From positions 19,207,740 through 19,271,739 of the forward strand of contig JARCOQ010000012.1 of NCBI GenBank assembly GCA_029207755.1: a stretch of DNA of 64,000 nt. Reading direction: 5' to 3'. Below are positions 62,500 to 64,000 of this stretch, in pieces. A program made the position numbers and the translations under genes. The stretch's first letter is position 1. Each line of letters begins with the position of its first letter. The stretch comes from Chamaea fasciata (taxonomy: Eukaryota > Chordata > Aves > Passeriformes > Sylviidae). The notes beneath the pieces were generated by a model. That model did not search any database, was not told the origin of the DNA, and saw only the letters and a list, made by a program, of their open reading frames with translations.

Positions 62500-63328
62500 T
62501 GTTATTTCCTGAGGACAAATGAAATCGTAGTATATCCTGACAATTTTTTAAAATCTAGAATTTTCTGACTCTAAACTGCAACTGATGAAAGGAATTGTAC
62601 AGTTCTTCTTAGTGCCTATGATCAGAGAATTGCTCCATTGCTGCTATGATTCATACAGAGCTTCACCATCAAGAGAAAGCCCCTGGCCAAGAAAAAATAA
62701 AAAAATACAATTCTCCTAATGTAAATTAACCTTAGGAAATGGAGGTCTCTCTTGTTTTTAAAAAGCCCAGACATAAATCTAGCATCCTGTACTGTTGGAG
62801 ATTCCTTTGGAAATATCTTAGTACATTCTACACAGGGATACAGGTGGGAAAAGACACTAAACCAATTTTCCTATTGAAAAGAGATGTTGTGGACTATAGG
62901 GCATAACAGCTGAAATAGGTGTTCTGAACATGTTTTCAAAACATAATTTCTTCTTTTCAGCACTAGACAGAATTTGGTGACAACAGACTGTAAAAAACCC
63001 AGTGTTTTGGAACTTGATGTATTAAAAGCTGCCTTGATTATGCATTAAAGCAGCCAGAACACACATCAATATGATTTTCTAATTTATAACTACTAGAAAA
63101 AGAAATAATTTAAGCTAACAAAAATGTTAATAATACTTCATTCTAAAGACAAAACATGATTTATGCCCCAGAGAAAATTACTGAGATAAAAATTGCATTC
63201 TAACTGAGGATTTGTTTTTACCATTTATGTGTTACTTCCTGTGAGCAAGGTGATTAGCTCTTATTCAGGTCTTCTTGTTCCTGTAAAGGGACACTGATAC
63301 AATGACGTGACGTCCTTGAACACAAACC
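62500..63328. other. Spacer after NAE1
   Basis: AT-rich with no recognised exon on the plus strand. In mammals TERB1 follows NAE1 in the same orientation, but I could not find its first coding exon here. If the minus-strand exon to the right is real, part of this is its 3' UTR. Confidence 0.4.
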
Positions 63329-63667
63329 TCATTGTCCTTCCAAAAAGAAGTGGTCAAGAACATAATGAGTATGTTGTGGGGGATATTTTCTGTGCACAAT
63401 GGCCCATGGGTTGTTTGGTTTGGTTTGATCTCCACACAGCATCAACTTCAACTCTTCTACTTCGGTTTTTGATTGACTTCCCACCGGGTCTGTGTTTCCA
63501 GCAGCAACTTCAAATTCTTCCTCGAACTTCCTCCAGAAGTATGGCAATGTTACAGTCAGATTTATCCTGAATGGCTGCTCCCCTACGAAATTCAGGCCTG
63601 AACCCTCAAAACAGTATCTGATGTAGCCAAATATAGGTTCCTTTGCTGAACAAGGGAACACCATGTT
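63329..63667 (-). CDS. Possible 3' terminal coding exon of an unidentified gene
   Basis: On the minus strand a strong acceptor (TTTTCTTTTCAG, AG at 63,668-63,669) is followed by an open frame of 112 codons to a TGA at 63,329-63,331. The frame begins with Asn-Met and has a protein-like composition, with FVGEQPFRINLTVTLP and KPNNPWAIVHRKYPPQ as distinctive pieces. I do not recognise the family. A further minus-strand open frame upstream (about 63,700-63,910) contains DEYRQAVTILMNMLREPEQK and could belong to an earlier exon. The gene would be convergent with NAE1 and cut by the window edge. It could also be a retrocopy or chance open frame. Confidence 0.3.
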   Translation of the reverse strand, partial: NMVFPCSAKEPIFGYIRYCFEGSGLNFVGEQPFRINLTVTLPYFWRKFEEEFEVAAGNTDPVGSQSKTEVEELKLMLCGDQTKPNNPWAIVHRKYPPQHTHYVLDHFFLEGQ

Positions 63668-64000
63668 CTGAAAAGAAAAGATCTGAATCAGGAGGAAATG
63701 TTGACTGTGACTTCCAGCATTTATCCACAAGTGCACTGTTCCATTTCCCGTCCTTTCTGCACAGCATTTTAAACATCACTATCTCAAAGAAGAGATATCC
63801 CCAGCTTGACCAGCAGGTACAGATGGTGATGAAAGAACTCTTATTTCCCTTTTGCTCAGGTTCTCTCAGCATGTTCATTAATATTGTCACTGCTTGTCTA
63901 TACTCATCAAATCCAGTTCTGTGTTTTCACGGCTGCTGCAGTCAGAGGAAGCCACCATTGGAATGCTTTTAGTGAAGCCTGAAGTGATACGAATGGCCAT

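Overview
This is a stretch of vertebrate nuclear DNA, almost certainly from a bird and probably a songbird. The evidence is the set of intron-containing genes, several short CR1 LINE 3' ends of avian type, avian-looking LTR fragments, and AT-rich non-coding sequence broken by two compact CpG islands. It carries part of a conserved block that in human lies on 16q22 (chicken chromosome 11 is the known counterpart). From low to high coordinates it holds PDP2 (minus strand), CA7 (minus strand) and NAE1 (plus strand). This is the human order and relative orientation, read from the other strand.

Region by region. 1-21,890 is a gene-poor flank with CR1 fragments, homopolymers and simple repeats, and one well-bounded solo LTR (15,951-16,422) with matching terminal inverted repeats and a 4-bp target duplication. 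21,891-26,960 holds PDP2: a single coding exon (22,311-23,915), an upstream splice acceptor, and a CpG-island promoter about 2-3 kb further up. 26,960-34,198 is intergenic. 34,199-42,486 is CA7, rebuilt here from seven coding exons that join in frame into 264 residues, with a TATA box just upstream. Its introns hold a CR1 copy and an LTR-like element with an internal 46/42-bp tandem repeat. 42,490-48,150 is the head-to-head spacer between CA7 and NAE1. 48,150-62,470 is NAE1, rebuilt from 20 coding exons that join in frame into 535 residues. It runs from a CpG-island promoter to an ATTAAA poly(A) signal. The last 1.5 kb may contain the 3' exon of an unidentified minus-strand gene.

The three genes are not one pathway. 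PDP2 is a mitochondrial phosphatase that reactivates pyruvate dehydrogenase, CA7 is a cytosolic carbonic anhydrase, and NAE1 is the regulatory half of the NEDD8-activating enzyme. They sit together by conserved synteny. I found no evidence of a new biological system. The most notable items are a ~255-bp duplication between NAE1 introns 7 and 14 (about 95% identical), the intact solo LTR, loss in CA7 of a cysteine known to be reactive in the human enzyme, a G-quadruplex-prone 7-bp repeat just inside NAE1 intron 1, and the unidentified exon at the right edge. Human comparisons are from memory of the protein families; no search was run.
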